Counted from the first letter of the stretch, positions 18,218-27,826 are shown. The stretch: DNA of 64,000 nt from GCA-020344555 sp964548955 (GCA_964548955.1 CAZJTP010000001.1:1-64000); one strand, 5' to 3'. Notes: generated from the letters alone by a model not told the origin. Translations and numbers: made by a program.

Positions 18218-18748
18218 TTAAACCCCGGGCTCGGATTGGAGGAAATGCGGGATGAGTACTTCCTTGACTAGTTCATCGTCACCGAAGATTCGATCGAACT
18301 CGTGCTTGAGGCTACGTCTAACGGTGTCCAATGTCGGTTCGCTGAAATGCCTCAGCTCGGCGCCTCGGATAACAGTATTGACGCTGTCCTCGAGCCGGGC
18401 CCGTTTGTCCTTGACCAACTGCTCGGCCCGCTCGTAATCGGCGGATGATACCAACACTGATACTCGAACGTCGAACGAGATGAGTTTTCCGGACATCATG
18501 TTGATTGGTCGACATTCGGCCAGTTCGACTTCCGCGAACTCCTGAGCACCACTCTCGCCTGTTTCCAGTCCTGTTTCACCCACCCCGCCAGCCAGTGCAG
18601 GTACGGGATTGGAACTGATCGCCTTGGCTAGGAGGAACACACCGACACCCTCAACAGCCATGAGCACTCCAACGACCAAGACAGGCCCGAGACGCCCCTT
18701 GCCGCGTGGCGTCTTCGCCGGGCTGCGATCAGTGTCTTCATCCGCCAT
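18218..18748 (-). CDS. fliL: Flagellar basal body-associated protein FliL
   Basis: The 176-residue protein has a basic cytosolic start, one membrane helix (LGPVLVVGVLMAVEGVGVFL), a linker, and the periplasmic FliL domain with LISFDVRVSVLV and a final segment near DELVKEVLIPHF. FliL surrounds the stator and supports torque. Its start overlaps the 3' end of motB by 11 bases, which fits functional and translational coupling. Confidence 0.9.
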   Translation of the reverse strand: MADEDTDRSPAKTPRGKGRLGPVLVVGVLMAVEGVGVFLLAKAISSNPVPALAGGVGETGLETGESGAQEFAEVELAECRPINMMSGKLISFDVRVSVLVSSADYERAEQLVKDKRARLEDSVNTVIRGAELRHFSEPTLDTVRRSLKHEFDRIFGDDELVKEVLIPHFLQSEPGV

Positions 18749-19502
18749 TCGAGGACTCCTTCAGATCGTCCACCAGTGTTGAACCGGCGTAGTCGTCGAT
18801 CAGGTCCTCCGTAACCAGGATCTCGACGCGCCGATTGAGCGCCCTCCGCTCCTCCGTGTAGGCCTGTCGCACCAGCGGTTCCGTGTCGGCCACGCCCGCC
18901 AGGACCAACCGGATGCGACGGACGCCGTTGCGTTCCAGCTCGACGGCGACGGCTTTGGCGCGGGCATACGACAGGTCGCGAGTGTCTTCATACAGCGAGT
19001 CTTCCGGCAACGGTTCGCGCGTGGCGTGCCCGCGCACGAGAATTTTCGTGTTGTACCCGCGCAGGATTTCCGCCGTCTTGGCGATCAGCTCCCGCGCTTC
19101 CGGTTTGAGAGTAGCGCTGAAGCGATCGAAGGTGATTAGGCCACCCACGACAACCTCCAACCCGTCGCGGATGTTGGTTACGCGGAACTTCTTCCCGTGT
19201 ATGCCTCTCTCGTTGGTGTCGCCCTTGTTCTTTCTGAGTTCGGGGACCTCGAGCTGGAGCAGCCTGGCAATCATCGTATTGGTCGGAACGTTCTCGATCG
19301 GGATCGCACCCACGGAGCCGCGATACCCGCCAAACGCACGACGCAGCGACTCCATCACCTCTTGGAACCGCTGGTCCTTTTTTATCTCACTCATGGAGAC
19401 CATGATCACAAAGAAGCACAAAAGAAGCGTCATGGCGTCGCCGTAGGTCACCATCCACGCCGGGGCGCCCTCTTCCTTTTCCTCTTGCTTGCCTCGTGCC
19501 AT
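18738..19502 (-). CDS. motB: Flagellar stator protein MotB
   Basis: The 254-residue protein has a charged N-terminus and a single membrane helix. The proton-carrying Asp is Asp22 in TYGDAMTLLLCFF. A plug region and an OmpA-like peptidoglycan-binding domain follow (ILVRGHATREP, LSYARAKAVAVEL, NRRVEILV). With MotA it forms the stator. The gene follows motA by 12 bases and overlaps fliL. Confidence 0.95.
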   Translation of the reverse strand: MARGKQEEKEEGAPAWMVTYGDAMTLLLCFFVIMVSMSEIKKDQRFQEVMESLRRAFGGYRGSVGAIPIENVPTNTMIARLLQLEVPELRKNKGDTNERGIHGKKFRVTNIRDGLEVVVGGLITFDRFSATLKPEARELIAKTAEILRGYNTKILVRGHATREPLPEDSLYEDTRDLSYARAKAVAVELERNGVRRIRLVLAGVADTEPLVRQAYTEERRALNRRVEILVTEDLIDDYAGSTLVDDLKESSNGG

Positions 19503-19514
19503 TGCTTCCTATAC

Positions 19515-20294
19515 CTACGCGGCTTTGCTATCCGCACCGGCCGCATCGCGCCACCGGTTCGGCAGGAACGTCTTGAGCTTCTGCTCCACAATACGCGGAT
19601 TGTCGCCCGACTGAATGGCCATCACACCCCTGATAACGATTATCCTGAGCAATCCCTCCTCGCGGCTTCGCCGACCGAGCTTCTCCGCCATCGGCAAGGC
19701 GAAGAGGTTGGCAAGCAAGGCCCCATACAGAGTGGTGATGAGGGCGACGGCCATGCCCGGCCCGATCGCCGCTGGATCATCCATGCTGCCTAACATGATG
19801 ACCAGACCGATGAGCGTCCCGATCATCCCGAACGCCGGCGCGAATTTTCCGATGTTGTCGAACAGGGCCTTGCCCTCGCCGTGCCGCGTTTCCACCGCCT
19901 CCAGATCGTTCATCATGATCGCTTCAATCAGGTCCGGGTCGGTCCCGTCGACCGCCATCTGAATACCGGAGACGACGAACGGATCCTTGATGTCACCGGT
20001 GACGTTCTCAAGCGCCAGAATCCCGTCTCGACGGGCCACCTCGGCGAACTTGACCATCTCGGCAATCAGATCCGCGGGATTACGGGACTTGGTGAAAAAG
20101 CAGTTCTTGATCACCTTGGCAACCCCGAGGATGTTCTGCATGGGAAAACTGATAAGGGCGGCGCTGAACGCGCCGCCAAGCACGATCGCCGCCGAGCCGG
20201 GATCGATGAACGCGGCAAGATCGGACTTCCCCATGACCGCCCAGAGCAGCAGGGCCGTTCCCGAAATCAGCCCGATAATCGTTGCGATATCCAT
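19515..20294 (-). CDS. motA: Flagellar stator protein MotA
   Basis: The 259-residue protein has MotA/ExbB-type topology with two N-terminal helices, a cytosolic loop (GDIKDPFVVSGIQMAVDGTDP), and two later helices holding APAFGMIGTLIGLVIMLGSM and the conserved Pro-rich turn (AAIGPGMAVALITTLYGALL). It forms the stator pentamer that couples ion flow to rotation. It is the first of the motA-motB-fliL block and lies 159 bases after flbD. Confidence 0.96.
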   Translation of the reverse strand: MDIATIIGLISGTALLLWAVMGKSDLAAFIDPGSAAIVLGGAFSAALISFPMQNILGVAKVIKNCFFTKSRNPADLIAEMVKFAEVARRDGILALENVTGDIKDPFVVSGIQMAVDGTDPDLIEAIMMNDLEAVETRHGEGKALFDNIGKFAPAFGMIGTLIGLVIMLGSMDDPAAIGPGMAVALITTLYGALLANLFALPMAEKLGRRSREEGLLRIIVIRGVMAIQSGDNPRIVEQKLKTFLPNRWRDAAGADSKAA

Positions 20295-20453
20295 GGATTT
20301 CCACCGCCGGCTACATTAGCGCGCGCATACTCCACATCGGTTGATATCGACTCGTCGACGGACCGCCGTTAAGCTTGTAATTCGCACAGGCAACAACTCA
20401 ATACCGGTCGCAGTCTCGACTTATCGGTCGTATACCGCCCATAGCCGGTTGGC

Positions 20454-20648
20454 TCAGACCACCTGAAAACCGCGCACCTGGCGCTGGTAATCAATGGCTC
20501 GCCCGACCACTTTGTCGACCGACTCCCGAACGATTATGGTATCGCCGTTGATCAGAGTGATGATCGTGTCCGGCGTCGACTCGATCATCTTGATCATGTC
20601 GGCGTTGAGCACGATGACGCGCTGATCCAGTCGTGTCACCGTAATCAT
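20454..20648 (-). CDS. flbD: Flagellar FlbD-family small protein
   Basis: The 64-residue protein matches the FlbD family from spirochaetes and Gram-positives: MITVTRLDQRVIVLNADMI, then ESTPDTIITLINGDTIIVRES. The role is not well defined; it is normally encoded between flgE and motA, as here. AGGAAAGGATGAG precedes the ATG. This is not the unrelated Caulobacter response regulator of the same name. Confidence 0.92.
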   Translation of the reverse strand: MITVTRLDQRVIVLNADMIKMIESTPDTIITLINGDTIIVRESVDKVVGRAIDYQRQVRGFQVV

Positions 20649-20671
20649 GGCGACTCATCCTTTCCTAGCGG

Positions 20672-22366
20672 CTACCGTGCGAGCAGGAGCAATTCCTGAA
20701 GCAGGTCGTCCGCCACCCGTACGACGCGGCTGGCGGATGAGATGCCGGTCGACGCCGTGATCAGGTTGATGAATTCCCGTGCGATCTCCACGTTGCTCTG
20801 CTCGAGCGCCGCAGCCCGGACCGCCCCCGCCCCGGCTGTTTGCGGTGCAACAACCGCCGCGTCACCGGAGTTCGGGCCGAATGTGAAGGTGTTCTCGCTC
20901 AGCGCCACAAGCCCTTCGTTATTGGGGAACGTCGCCAGGGCAATCTGCCCGAACACCTGAGTCTGCTGGTTCGAGAATGTGCCGGTCACGATTCCATCGG
21001 CGGCGATCGAATAACCCGTCAAGATACCCGCGGGTGCGCCGTCCTGACTCGCCATTATCAGTTCGGACGAGCCGTCCGGGGCGGCCAGACCCGTCAGGCC
21101 GGTCAAGTCCAAAGTGAACGCCAGCGGCGATTCCGATCCGACACCCGCCCGGTCGATCGAAAGGTCGGTGCCGGTGGCGCCGACGAACTGGCCGTTCACG
21201 TCAAACGTGATCGTCCCGGTTCCCAGGACGGGTGACAGATCGCTGTCGTCGACCGACTCCGCGTAAAACCGCCACGTCGTACCCGATTCGGACTTGGACT
21301 CCAACACGGCGCGCAACCGGACCGGAACCTCGTTGCCCAGTGAATCGAACACTCCAAACGACGTGGTCACGCCGCCGCCGCCGGCCGGACTTGCCGTCGC
21401 AAACGTAAACGGCGAAGTTACGACGCCGGTCGTGTTCGTGATCGAACCGGCGTCCAGCTCCACGGCGTTGATCTCGCCGGTGTTGGAGCGGATCACGAGC
21501 GTCCCGGTGGGATAGTCGGTACCGTCCGCGATAGTCACGCCGGGGTTGTCGCCGGTCGCCGGATCGGTGTTGATACCCAAGGCGGACTCGAGGAATGTTG
21601 CGAAGTCACCCAATGTGCCAGTCGAGTCAACCGTGAATGTCAGCTCCTCGGTGGCGATTCCGCCCTTTGTGCCGCTGACGGTCAAGACATCCCCACCGGC
21701 AATAAGTGGCAGACCATTGGCATCAACCAGATCGGTCAGGCGTGTCGTGGTCGTCGCCGGCGTGCCCGTGGACGTCGTCAACAGCTGTGAGGTCACAACG
21801 GCACCGGCCGATGCCACCACAGTGCCACTGTCCAGCCGGCCATCCATCACAATGCCGGTCGTGGGTATTGCCTGGCTGGCGGTGCCAAGCGGGATAATCA
21901 GATTGGACAGCGAACCCTCGACGATATCACCGTTAGCGTCCGCGGCGAACACCTGGACGGGCGCGCCGCTGGCGGAGACCAGCGTCTGCGTCGCGTCCAG
22001 CCGAAACGAGCCGTCACGGGTGTAGACCTGGTCACCGGCGGGGGTTTCGAGGATGAAAAAGCCGTCACCGTCAACGGCGAGATCGCTTTGGAATCCGGTG
22101 CTCTCCATTCCACCCTGTTGGAAGCTGCGCTGGATCGATCCAACCGTCGAGCCGCTCCCGACTTGCCGCGGGAGGGTCCCGCCGCTCTCGTCGCTGGGCG
22201 CCTGCCCCTCGCTGATGGTTTTATAGAGCAGCGTCTCAAACAGGGTCCGCTGACCTTTGAAAGCCGTCGTGTTGAGGTTCGCAAGGTTATCGCCAACGGT
22301 ATCAACCGCGATGCTGTTACTGTTGATTCCGGTAAACCCGACAAACATGGCAGAAGTCAGTGACAT
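20672..22366 (-). CDS. flgE: Flagellar hook protein FlgE
   Basis: The 564-residue protein begins MSLTSAMFVGFTGINSNSI with the rod/hook motif DNLANLNTTAFKGQRTLF. It ends with the conserved C-terminal helix (LEQSNVEIAREFINLITAST). The Thr/Gly/Ala-rich middle is typical of surface-exposed hook domains. It polymerises into the hook on the FlgD cap. It is longer than E. coli FlgE (about 400), as in other phyla with large hook domains. It lies between flgD and flbD. Confidence 0.94.
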   Translation of the reverse strand: MSLTSAMFVGFTGINSNSIAVDTVGDNLANLNTTAFKGQRTLFETLLYKTISEGQAPSDESGGTLPRQVGSGSTVGSIQRSFQQGGMESTGFQSDLAVDGDGFFILETPAGDQVYTRDGSFRLDATQTLVSASGAPVQVFAADANGDIVEGSLSNLIIPLGTASQAIPTTGIVMDGRLDSGTVVASAGAVVTSQLLTTSTGTPATTTTRLTDLVDANGLPLIAGGDVLTVSGTKGGIATEELTFTVDSTGTLGDFATFLESALGINTDPATGDNPGVTIADGTDYPTGTLVIRSNTGEINAVELDAGSITNTTGVVTSPFTFATASPAGGGGVTTSFGVFDSLGNEVPVRLRAVLESKSESGTTWRFYAESVDDSDLSPVLGTGTITFDVNGQFVGATGTDLSIDRAGVGSESPLAFTLDLTGLTGLAAPDGSSELIMASQDGAPAGILTGYSIAADGIVTGTFSNQQTQVFGQIALATFPNNEGLVALSENTFTFGPNSGDAAVVAPQTAGAGAVRAAALEQSNVEIAREFINLITASTGISSASRVVRVADDLLQELLLLAR

Positions 22367-22489
22367 CGTGCCTCTTCCTTTAATCTATCGTGGTAGTGCC
22401 ACAGATTGTCATTAAATCCAGACCGGGACCCGCCGCCTGTGCCAATCGGTTCTTGATCCACGGCGGCTGGTGCTGTGCGAAAAACGACG

Positions 22490-23104
22490 TTAAGTCGCCT
22501 CTCCAGGCGCCACTCGGACAAAGTCCGTAAAGCGCAGGTCCTCACCGGTATCCAGCTCGAGCAACACCTCGCCGTGGTTTTCGACGCGAACACCTGTAAC
22601 AATCCCCTCAACGACCTGCGGATTGGCTTGATCGCGCCGATCCAAACCGATGATGGGCTGCCCCACCAACGCCTCCGCAACCCGAAGCGGCGGCTCGATC
22701 GTGCTGATCTGCTCGACCGGCATCTCCGTTCCGTTGGACAGTTGCAGGATGGGCTGACCGCCTTGGGCAAATCGAACTCCCACCACGATGCCGCTAGCAG
22801 CGACTCCGTCCACGCCCGCATAACCGGTCACGTACTGTCCGATGAGCGACGAGGCCGACGCGAAGCGTTGCTGTCCGGTTAAGGTTCGCAAGGATTCGGT
22901 AAGGGTAGTGGACAGCTCGATCTCTCGAATGGACGATATCTGCTGCAGCAGCTCCGCGTTATCAACCGGTTCGAGGGGGTCCTGGTCGCGAAGCTGCATG
23001 ATCAGCAGCTTCAGAAAATCGTCGCTGCCCAGATCGGAAAACGAGTTGGAGGCTGCGGCACCGGTCGATGGTGACAGCAGCGACGTCGTGTTGATCGCTT
23101 CCAC
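22490..23104 (-). CDS. flgD: Flagellar hook cap protein FlgD
   Basis: The protein contains the FlgD signature DDFLKLLIMQLRDQDPLEPV followed by LLQQISSIREIELS. A C-terminal part resembles the FlgD Tudor/FnIII region. FlgD caps the growing hook. I chose a GTG start at 23104 (204 residues) because GGAG lies 8 bases upstream and it begins at VEAINTTSL; an in-frame ATG at 23170 would add 22 residues of low-quality sequence. It lies between fliK and flgE, as expected. Confidence 0.9.
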   Translation of the reverse strand: MEAINTTSLLSPSTGAAASNSFSDLGSDDFLKLLIMQLRDQDPLEPVDNAELLQQISSIREIELSTTLTESLRTLTGQQRFASASSLIGQYVTGYAGVDGVAASGIVVGVRFAQGGQPILQLSNGTEMPVEQISTIEPPLRVAEALVGQPIIGLDRRDQANPQVVEGIVTGVRVENHGEVLLELDTGEDLRFTDFVRVAPGEAT

Positions 23105-23224
23105 GCGGGATTCTCCGTTAGCGCATCCCGGGGCGCTGTTGGCTCCGCCAAACCGCCCCGGTACAACCACATTCTGGGACCAATCCTCCCGTCGGTCTCA
23201 GACAGGCCAAAAGCCCGTCCCACA

Positions 23225-24577
23225 TCACACTCGAACATCCAGTCGCGTCTCGCTTGTGATTGTCGCTTCGGGCGCCGCCTCCCACGCGAGAGACGCGCCG
23301 GTATCCTGTATTGACACCACATTGGCATGAGACGCCGGACTCTCGTGACATTCTCCGCGCTCACGGTTCGCGTTTTCCTCTGAGGCCGACGCATCACTGT
23401 CGTCTGACTCGTCGGGACCATCACCCGCCCCGTCGGCAGTAACGTCAAACCGCTCCACGTATATGCCATGCAGCTGCAACGCGGCTGTCAGCCGGTCAAC
23501 TCGCTGGGCTACGAGGTCACGCGCCGCATCGGTTTCCGCTCGCACATTGATCCGCACCTGATCACCATCCACCCGGATGTCGACGTAAAGACGACCCAGC
23601 TCCGGCGGTTCAAGCTGCAACCGTGCCGATGACTGCCGCGCACCGGTGTGGAGGCGAATCGAGCGGACAAGCCGGTCGAACGCCGAGCGTGCAGCCTCAT
23701 CCGCTTTGTCCGGCGCGCCCTCAGTCAGTTGCAGCGAGGGGTTCGCGTGACTCTGCCGGCCTGCCGTCGGACGTCCGGTTGTCTTCGAATCGGTGCCTGA
23801 TGAGCGCCCGTCAGCCATCGCTGGTGCCGAGCCGGCGGCACGTGTCGACTCGACTTCACCGACCCGACCCGTAGCAAGAAGCTGAGCGACCTGCTGGGCC
23901 GGGGTCTGCATCTGCGCCCCACTCGACGCGCCGATCGGCAAAACGTCCGCAGCATACCCCGCCTTGGATACGGCGTCGGCCGAAGACTGCTGTATAGCTG
24001 CCTCAACCGGGTTCGGCGAGGATGAAGCGCGAAAGGCGGATCGCCCATCCACAGACGATGGTTCCCCGCGAGCAGCACGGTCTGAACCTAAGGAGTCCAC
24101 AATCCGGCACGGCCGATCGGCGTCCATGTCAGTCGATGATCCCCCCTTGCCCGTACTCAGATCAGATGAATGACCACGTCCGCCGAACATCGGCAGCCTG
24201 GTATCACCGTCATTGCGCGACGCGGTTGCGCGGCGCGCGTGGACACTTGTCGAATCGCGTCGCTCATCGCCGGTGTCGCTCACGCCGGACCGGTACTGGG
24301 CCTTTAGCGTCATTTGGCGTTGGTCATGTGCATCTCCAGTGTTCGACTCGAACATCTGTGAGGGCGACGTCTTGTCACCGCCGCCGTCCCGTATAGCGGC
24401 CGTTGCCATGCGCGCGGTATCCAAAAGTGCGTCAAACGCCACGGTTGTGACAGAGCCGCCTGGCCCGGGATGCAACTTGTCCTTACGTGCATCCTGCGGC
24501 GTACCAATCTGCCTCGCCGAAGGCGACGCAGTGGGAGACGACAGTTTGAACGATGTTGTCACCATGGCGCCTGTCAC
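23225..24577 (-). CDS. fliK: Flagellar hook-length control protein FliK
   Basis: The 450-residue, low-complexity protein is rich in Ser, Asp, Thr and Gly. The only ordered region is the C-terminal FliK domain (about residues 325-400), with LQLEPPELGRLYVDIRVDG and VRAETDAARDLV, which contacts FlhB to switch export specificity. GTG at 24577 overlaps the upstream stop; an ATG at 24565 is equally possible. After the domain is an acidic tail rich in Asp and Ser. Base composition and repeats are typical of FliK rulers. Confidence 0.88.
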   Translation of the reverse strand: MTGAMVTTSFKLSSPTASPSARQIGTPQDARKDKLHPGPGGSVTTVAFDALLDTARMATAAIRDGGGDKTSPSQMFESNTGDAHDQRQMTLKAQYRSGVSDTGDERRDSTSVHARRATASRNDGDTRLPMFGGRGHSSDLSTGKGGSSTDMDADRPCRIVDSLGSDRAARGEPSSVDGRSAFRASSSPNPVEAAIQQSSADAVSKAGYAADVLPIGASSGAQMQTPAQQVAQLLATGRVGEVESTRAAGSAPAMADGRSSGTDSKTTGRPTAGRQSHANPSLQLTEGAPDKADEAARSAFDRLVRSIRLHTGARQSSARLQLEPPELGRLYVDIRVDGDQVRINVRAETDAARDLVAQRVDRLTAALQLHGIYVERFDVTADGAGDGPDESDDSDASASEENANRERGECHESPASHANVVSIQDTGASLAWEAAPEATITSETRLDVRV

Positions 24578-25263
24578 TACGGCTCGTTCGACTCCAGTTC
24601 GGCGGACCGGTCCGGTGCCACCTCACGGACACGCTGGAGAATGGTTTTCATCTTCTTCATCTGGTCGCCGCGTTTGGCCGCCTCGACTATCTTTTTCGCC
24701 TTGCGGGTTTGTATTTCCAGCAGGATCTTCGCGGCCTCGTCCGGGTCGGACATGGCCAGCAGGTGTTCCACGGCGATCTTCGGGGCGAGCGATTCATAAA
24801 TGGCGATCTGCTTTTTGAAGCCTTCTTCGTGCCGTTGATCGTATGAGGCCTGTTGCTGCTTCTTCGCCTGCTCCCGTTTCTCCTGGAAGCCTTCGCGCTC
24901 AGTCATCACGCGAAGCAAGATATGGTTGTTAAGCGCGAGGCGTTGGTCGAGCTCCGCCTTGATCCGCTCACTTTCGCGACGGAGAATCTCCGCGTCCCGC
25001 TCTGATTCAGCCACAACGTCTCCGCCGGTCTCGGCGCCACCGGCGTTCGTCATGGCCTTCGCGGGTTGTTCGGGGACCGCCGCTTCGGTCGGCGGAGGTT
25101 CATCACCGCGCATCACCGCAACAACGCGTTGAGCCTTCTCCACATTCACCGCACCACTCATGACCAGGATGGCGGCGAGCGCACCCAACGCAAGCATGTT
25201 GAGCAGAGCGAACAACGCCACGGCGTCATACGCCCGCCGGAAGATGGATGGATTCGTCGTCAT
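24577..25263 (-). CDS. MotE-like flagellar coiled-coil membrane protein
   Basis: The 228-residue protein has one N-terminal membrane helix (ALFALLNMLALGALAAILVM), a long charged coiled coil (about residues 85-150), and a C-terminal helical domain of the MgtE/MotE type (ESLAPKIAVEHLLAMSDPD, ILLEIQTRKAKKIVEA). MotE in Sinorhizobium is a periplasmic chaperone of MotC; here the gene lies between fliJ and fliK as in many flagellar loci. Its function in this bacterium is unknown. It overlaps fliJ upstream by four bases. Confidence 0.75.
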   Translation of the reverse strand: MTTNPSIFRRAYDAVALFALLNMLALGALAAILVMSGAVNVEKAQRVVAVMRGDEPPPTEAAVPEQPAKAMTNAGGAETGGDVVAESERDAEILRRESERIKAELDQRLALNNHILLRVMTEREGFQEKREQAKKQQQASYDQRHEEGFKKQIAIYESLAPKIAVEHLLAMSDPDEAAKILLEIQTRKAKKIVEAAKRGDQMKKMKTILQRVREVAPDRSAELESNEP

Positions 25264-25736
25264 GCCGCCACCTCGCGCTTTTGCTCACGTCGCCGCCGCA
25301 GGTACCCTTGCTGCGCCGCCTCGTCACTGGCGGCTTGTTCTTCACGTGCCACTTCGACGAGGTGACGTTTCCATTGCCTCTCGCGAAGGTTCTCGATGAC
25401 CTTGAGCCGTGTCGACGCTTCGGCCAGTTTCGTCCGCTCCCGCTCCAGGACGGCCTGTTTTTCTGCGAGTTCCTGGTGGGATTCTGCGGTCTTTCGGTGC
25501 AGCCAATTCTGATAGAGTTGGTGTCCACACAGTGACACCACGTCAAGAAACCTGAAATCTCGGGCATTGCGGGACCGACCACACGCGTCCTGCGTCTCCC
25601 GGGCCAGCCGTGCAATCCGATCCTCGATCCGCGTGACCGCGCGTACGGCATCGGCCACGACGCGACGCTGCGCATCCCGCGCCTGCTCTCGCAGTCTGCG
25701 AACGGTCTCAAGACGGAAGCGAAACCTGCAAGCCAT
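25260..25736 (-). CDS. fliJ: Flagellar export protein FliJ
   Basis: The 158-residue, almost entirely helical protein is rich in Arg, Glu and Ala, starting MACRFRFRLETVRRLREQ, which is the FliJ pattern (F-x-F-x-L-x-x-V-L/R). FliJ is the central stalk of the export ATPase that docks to FlhA. It lies ten bases after fliI and overlaps the MotE-like gene. Sequence identity in this family is low, so position and pattern carry the call. Confidence 0.85.
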   Translation of the reverse strand: MACRFRFRLETVRRLREQARDAQRRVVADAVRAVTRIEDRIARLARETQDACGRSRNARDFRFLDVVSLCGHQLYQNWLHRKTAESHQELAEKQAVLERERTKLAEASTRLKVIENLRERQWKRHLVEVAREEQAASDEAAQQGYLRRRREQKREVAA

Positions 25737-25746
25737 CAGTCATCCC

Positions 25747-27120
25747 CTATGAAACCATTCCCGCAACAGCGGCGGGTGCTTCGGATACGAGCTTCTCCCG
25801 CAGCGTTTGGATCTCAGATGCCAGCATCACCAAGCGGCCGCGCGTCTCGCTGAAGATTGCCCGCTCTTGGATTACCTGTTGCAGGAATTCGTCTATCGCC
25901 GGCTTCAGCTTCACGGCTACGTCGAACTCGACGTTTGCACCTGCGGTATACGCACCAACGTTCACGAGATCTTCAATGTCACTCCAGACGGCCAGAACCC
26001 GACGGATCACAGCGGCCGCTTTCATGTGCTCCTCGTCCACGACGTCGGTCATCACCCGGCTGATGCTCTCGAGCACGGAGACGGCCGGATAGTGGCTACG
26101 GTTGGCCAGGTCTCGCGACAGCCAGATATGCCCATCCAGCGTACCGCGGAGCGCGTCGGAGATCGGTTCGGTGATGTCGTCACCTTCGACCAAGACGGTG
26201 TAGAGCCCGGTGATGCTGCCGCGATCGGTTCGCCCACTTCGTTCGAGCAGCTTGGGCAGCAGACCAAATACGCTGGGCGGATAACCCTTCGTAGTCGGCG
26301 GCTCGCCGGCGGCGACACCGATCTGACGCTGTGCCATCGCCATGCGCGTGGTCGAATCCATCAGCAGCAGCACATCACGGCCCAGATCGCGGAAGTATTC
26401 CGCCACCGCCGTCGCCACGAATGCGGCGCGGACTCTAAGAACCGGTGACTCGTCGGAGGTGCTGACCACAAGAACGCTGCGCGCAAGGCCTTCCTCGCCG
26501 AGATCCTTTCGCAGGAAATCGCCGACCTCGCGGCCGCGCTCACCTACAAGTGCCACTATTATGACATCGGCGGTCGTATAGCGGGCGATCATACCCATCA
26601 AAATGCTCTTGCCGATACCGGTGCCGGCGAAGATGCCCAGGCGCTGACCGCCGCCGACGGTGTGCATGGCGTCGATGGCGCGGATACCGGTCGGCAACGC
26701 CTCTGTGATCGGCTCACGGGTTAGTGCCGGTGGGGCGTCACTGTAGACGGGATAGTGCGTCTCGACGGTGAAATCGGTTCGCTCGCCGATCGGCCGCCCC
26801 ATGCCGTCGAGTATGCAACCGAGCATCCGCCGCCCCACGGGTACATACTGCAGACCGGCCGTGCTGGTCACGGCGTCTCCTACACCGACACCGAGCGGTT
26901 CTTGAAGCGTCATCAAGATGACATTGTCCCCCCGGACACCGACCACCTGGGCGGCAATCGGCTCGTCGCTCGCTCGCTCGATCTGACAAAGCGATCCGAC
27001 GGGCAGCGCCAGTCCCTCCGCGACCACGGTGAGCCCGGTGACCTCGACTACCCGGCCCGTGGTGCGGTACGTGCGGGCCCGCTCGATCAGACAGCGCTGA
27101 TTGTCGAACAGATCAGGCAT
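25747..27120 (-). CDS. fliI: Flagellar export ATPase FliI
   Basis: The 457-residue protein has an F1-beta-like fold with Walker A AGTGIGKS at about residues 165-172, VALVGERGREVGDFLRKDLG, Walker B DVLLLMDSTTRMAMAQRQIG, and GEPPTTKGYPPSVF. It powers substrate unfolding in export with FliH and FliJ. The ATG at 27120 was chosen because it overlaps the fliH stop by 8 bases and gives the family N-terminus; a longer frame upstream is not FliI-like. Confidence 0.96.
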   Translation of the reverse strand: MPDLFDNQRCLIERARTYRTTGRVVEVTGLTVVAEGLALPVGSLCQIERASDEPIAAQVVGVRGDNVILMTLQEPLGVGVGDAVTSTAGLQYVPVGRRMLGCILDGMGRPIGERTDFTVETHYPVYSDAPPALTREPITEALPTGIRAIDAMHTVGGGQRLGIFAGTGIGKSILMGMIARYTTADVIIVALVGERGREVGDFLRKDLGEEGLARSVLVVSTSDESPVLRVRAAFVATAVAEYFRDLGRDVLLLMDSTTRMAMAQRQIGVAAGEPPTTKGYPPSVFGLLPKLLERSGRTDRGSITGLYTVLVEGDDITEPISDALRGTLDGHIWLSRDLANRSHYPAVSVLESISRVMTDVVDEEHMKAAAVIRRVLAVWSDIEDLVNVGAYTAGANVEFDVAVKLKPAIDEFLQQVIQERAIFSETRGRLVMLASEIQTLREKLVSEAPAAVAGMVS

Positions 27121-27826
27121 CGCTCTGATTCTCACCCAGCAGCAGTGACACGATTTCCTCGACCTGCGTGTCGAGTGTGGCATCGACGCTGGCCCGGTCG
27201 CCATCGACCTTGCAGCCTCCGGGTGTGATTGACTCGTCGGGTACGATGTTCAAGACGCGCGACGCGCCTGCCCGTTTGAGCACGGACCCGACGAACGTCT
27301 CGATCGATGAGATCTGGTCGGGATGTACGTGGATCGTCAGATCCGTGTTGGATTCGACGAGACGAAGTGCACGCTTGAGGTTTCCCACGACCGACTCCGG
27401 ATGTAGCCGCCCGATCGCAAACGTGAGCTTCTTCGCCAGCATCACCGCAAAGTCGAGCAGGTCCTTCTCCGCCGCGATCTTCAAATCCTCCTTGACAGCA
27501 TCGATCTCGGCGATCGCACGTTCCATGCTCGTAACGACGTCGCCCTGCTCGGTTTCGAACCGTTTGATGGACTCCTCGTACGCCGCTTGGTGACCGGCCC
27601 GCGTCCCGGCGTTATACCCCTGTTGATAGCCCTCCTCATGTCCGGACTCTCTGGATTCATCAAGCATACGCGCCGCCTGCGCTTCGGCATCGCTGATGAT
27701 CTGCGACGCCCGCTGCCGAGCTTCGGCAACCACCGCCCGGGCTTCGGCCAGATGATCCGCCAGGTCGACGGTGGAAAGCCGCTTGACGATGCGGACCGCT
27801 TCTCCGGCTTTGATCACCGTCGACAT
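27113..27826 (-). CDS. fliH: Flagellar assembly protein FliH
   Basis: The 237-residue protein has an N-terminal helical region with heptads (EARAVVAEARQRASQIISDA), a GxxxG-like stretch (GHEEGYQQGYNAGTRAGHQA) typical of FliH, and a C-terminal domain related to the V/F-ATPase peripheral stalk (DLTIHVHPDQISSIE). It regulates FliI and links it to the C-ring. The start at 27826 has GGAGG eight bases upstream. Confidence 0.88.
   Translation of the reverse strand: MSTVIKAGEAVRIVKRLSTVDLADHLAEARAVVAEARQRASQIISDAEAQAARMLDESRESGHEEGYQQGYNAGTRAGHQAAYEESIKRFETEQGDVVTSMERAIAEIDAVKEDLKIAAEKDLLDFAVMLAKKLTFAIGRLHPESVVGNLKRALRLVESNTDLTIHVHPDQISSIETFVGSVLKRAGASRVLNIVPDESITPGGCKVDGDRASVDATLDTQVEEIVSLLLGENQSDA

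Noticed and set aside
20426..20433. ACCGATAA on the minus strand before motA, like a sigma-28 -10 box
   Set aside because: No TAAA-type -35 is found at the right distance, and motA is downstream of flbD in the same run of genes.
22357..22821. Minus-strand 154-residue frame between flgE and flgD
   Set aside because: It overlaps most of flgD in another frame and the start of flgE, with no family character.
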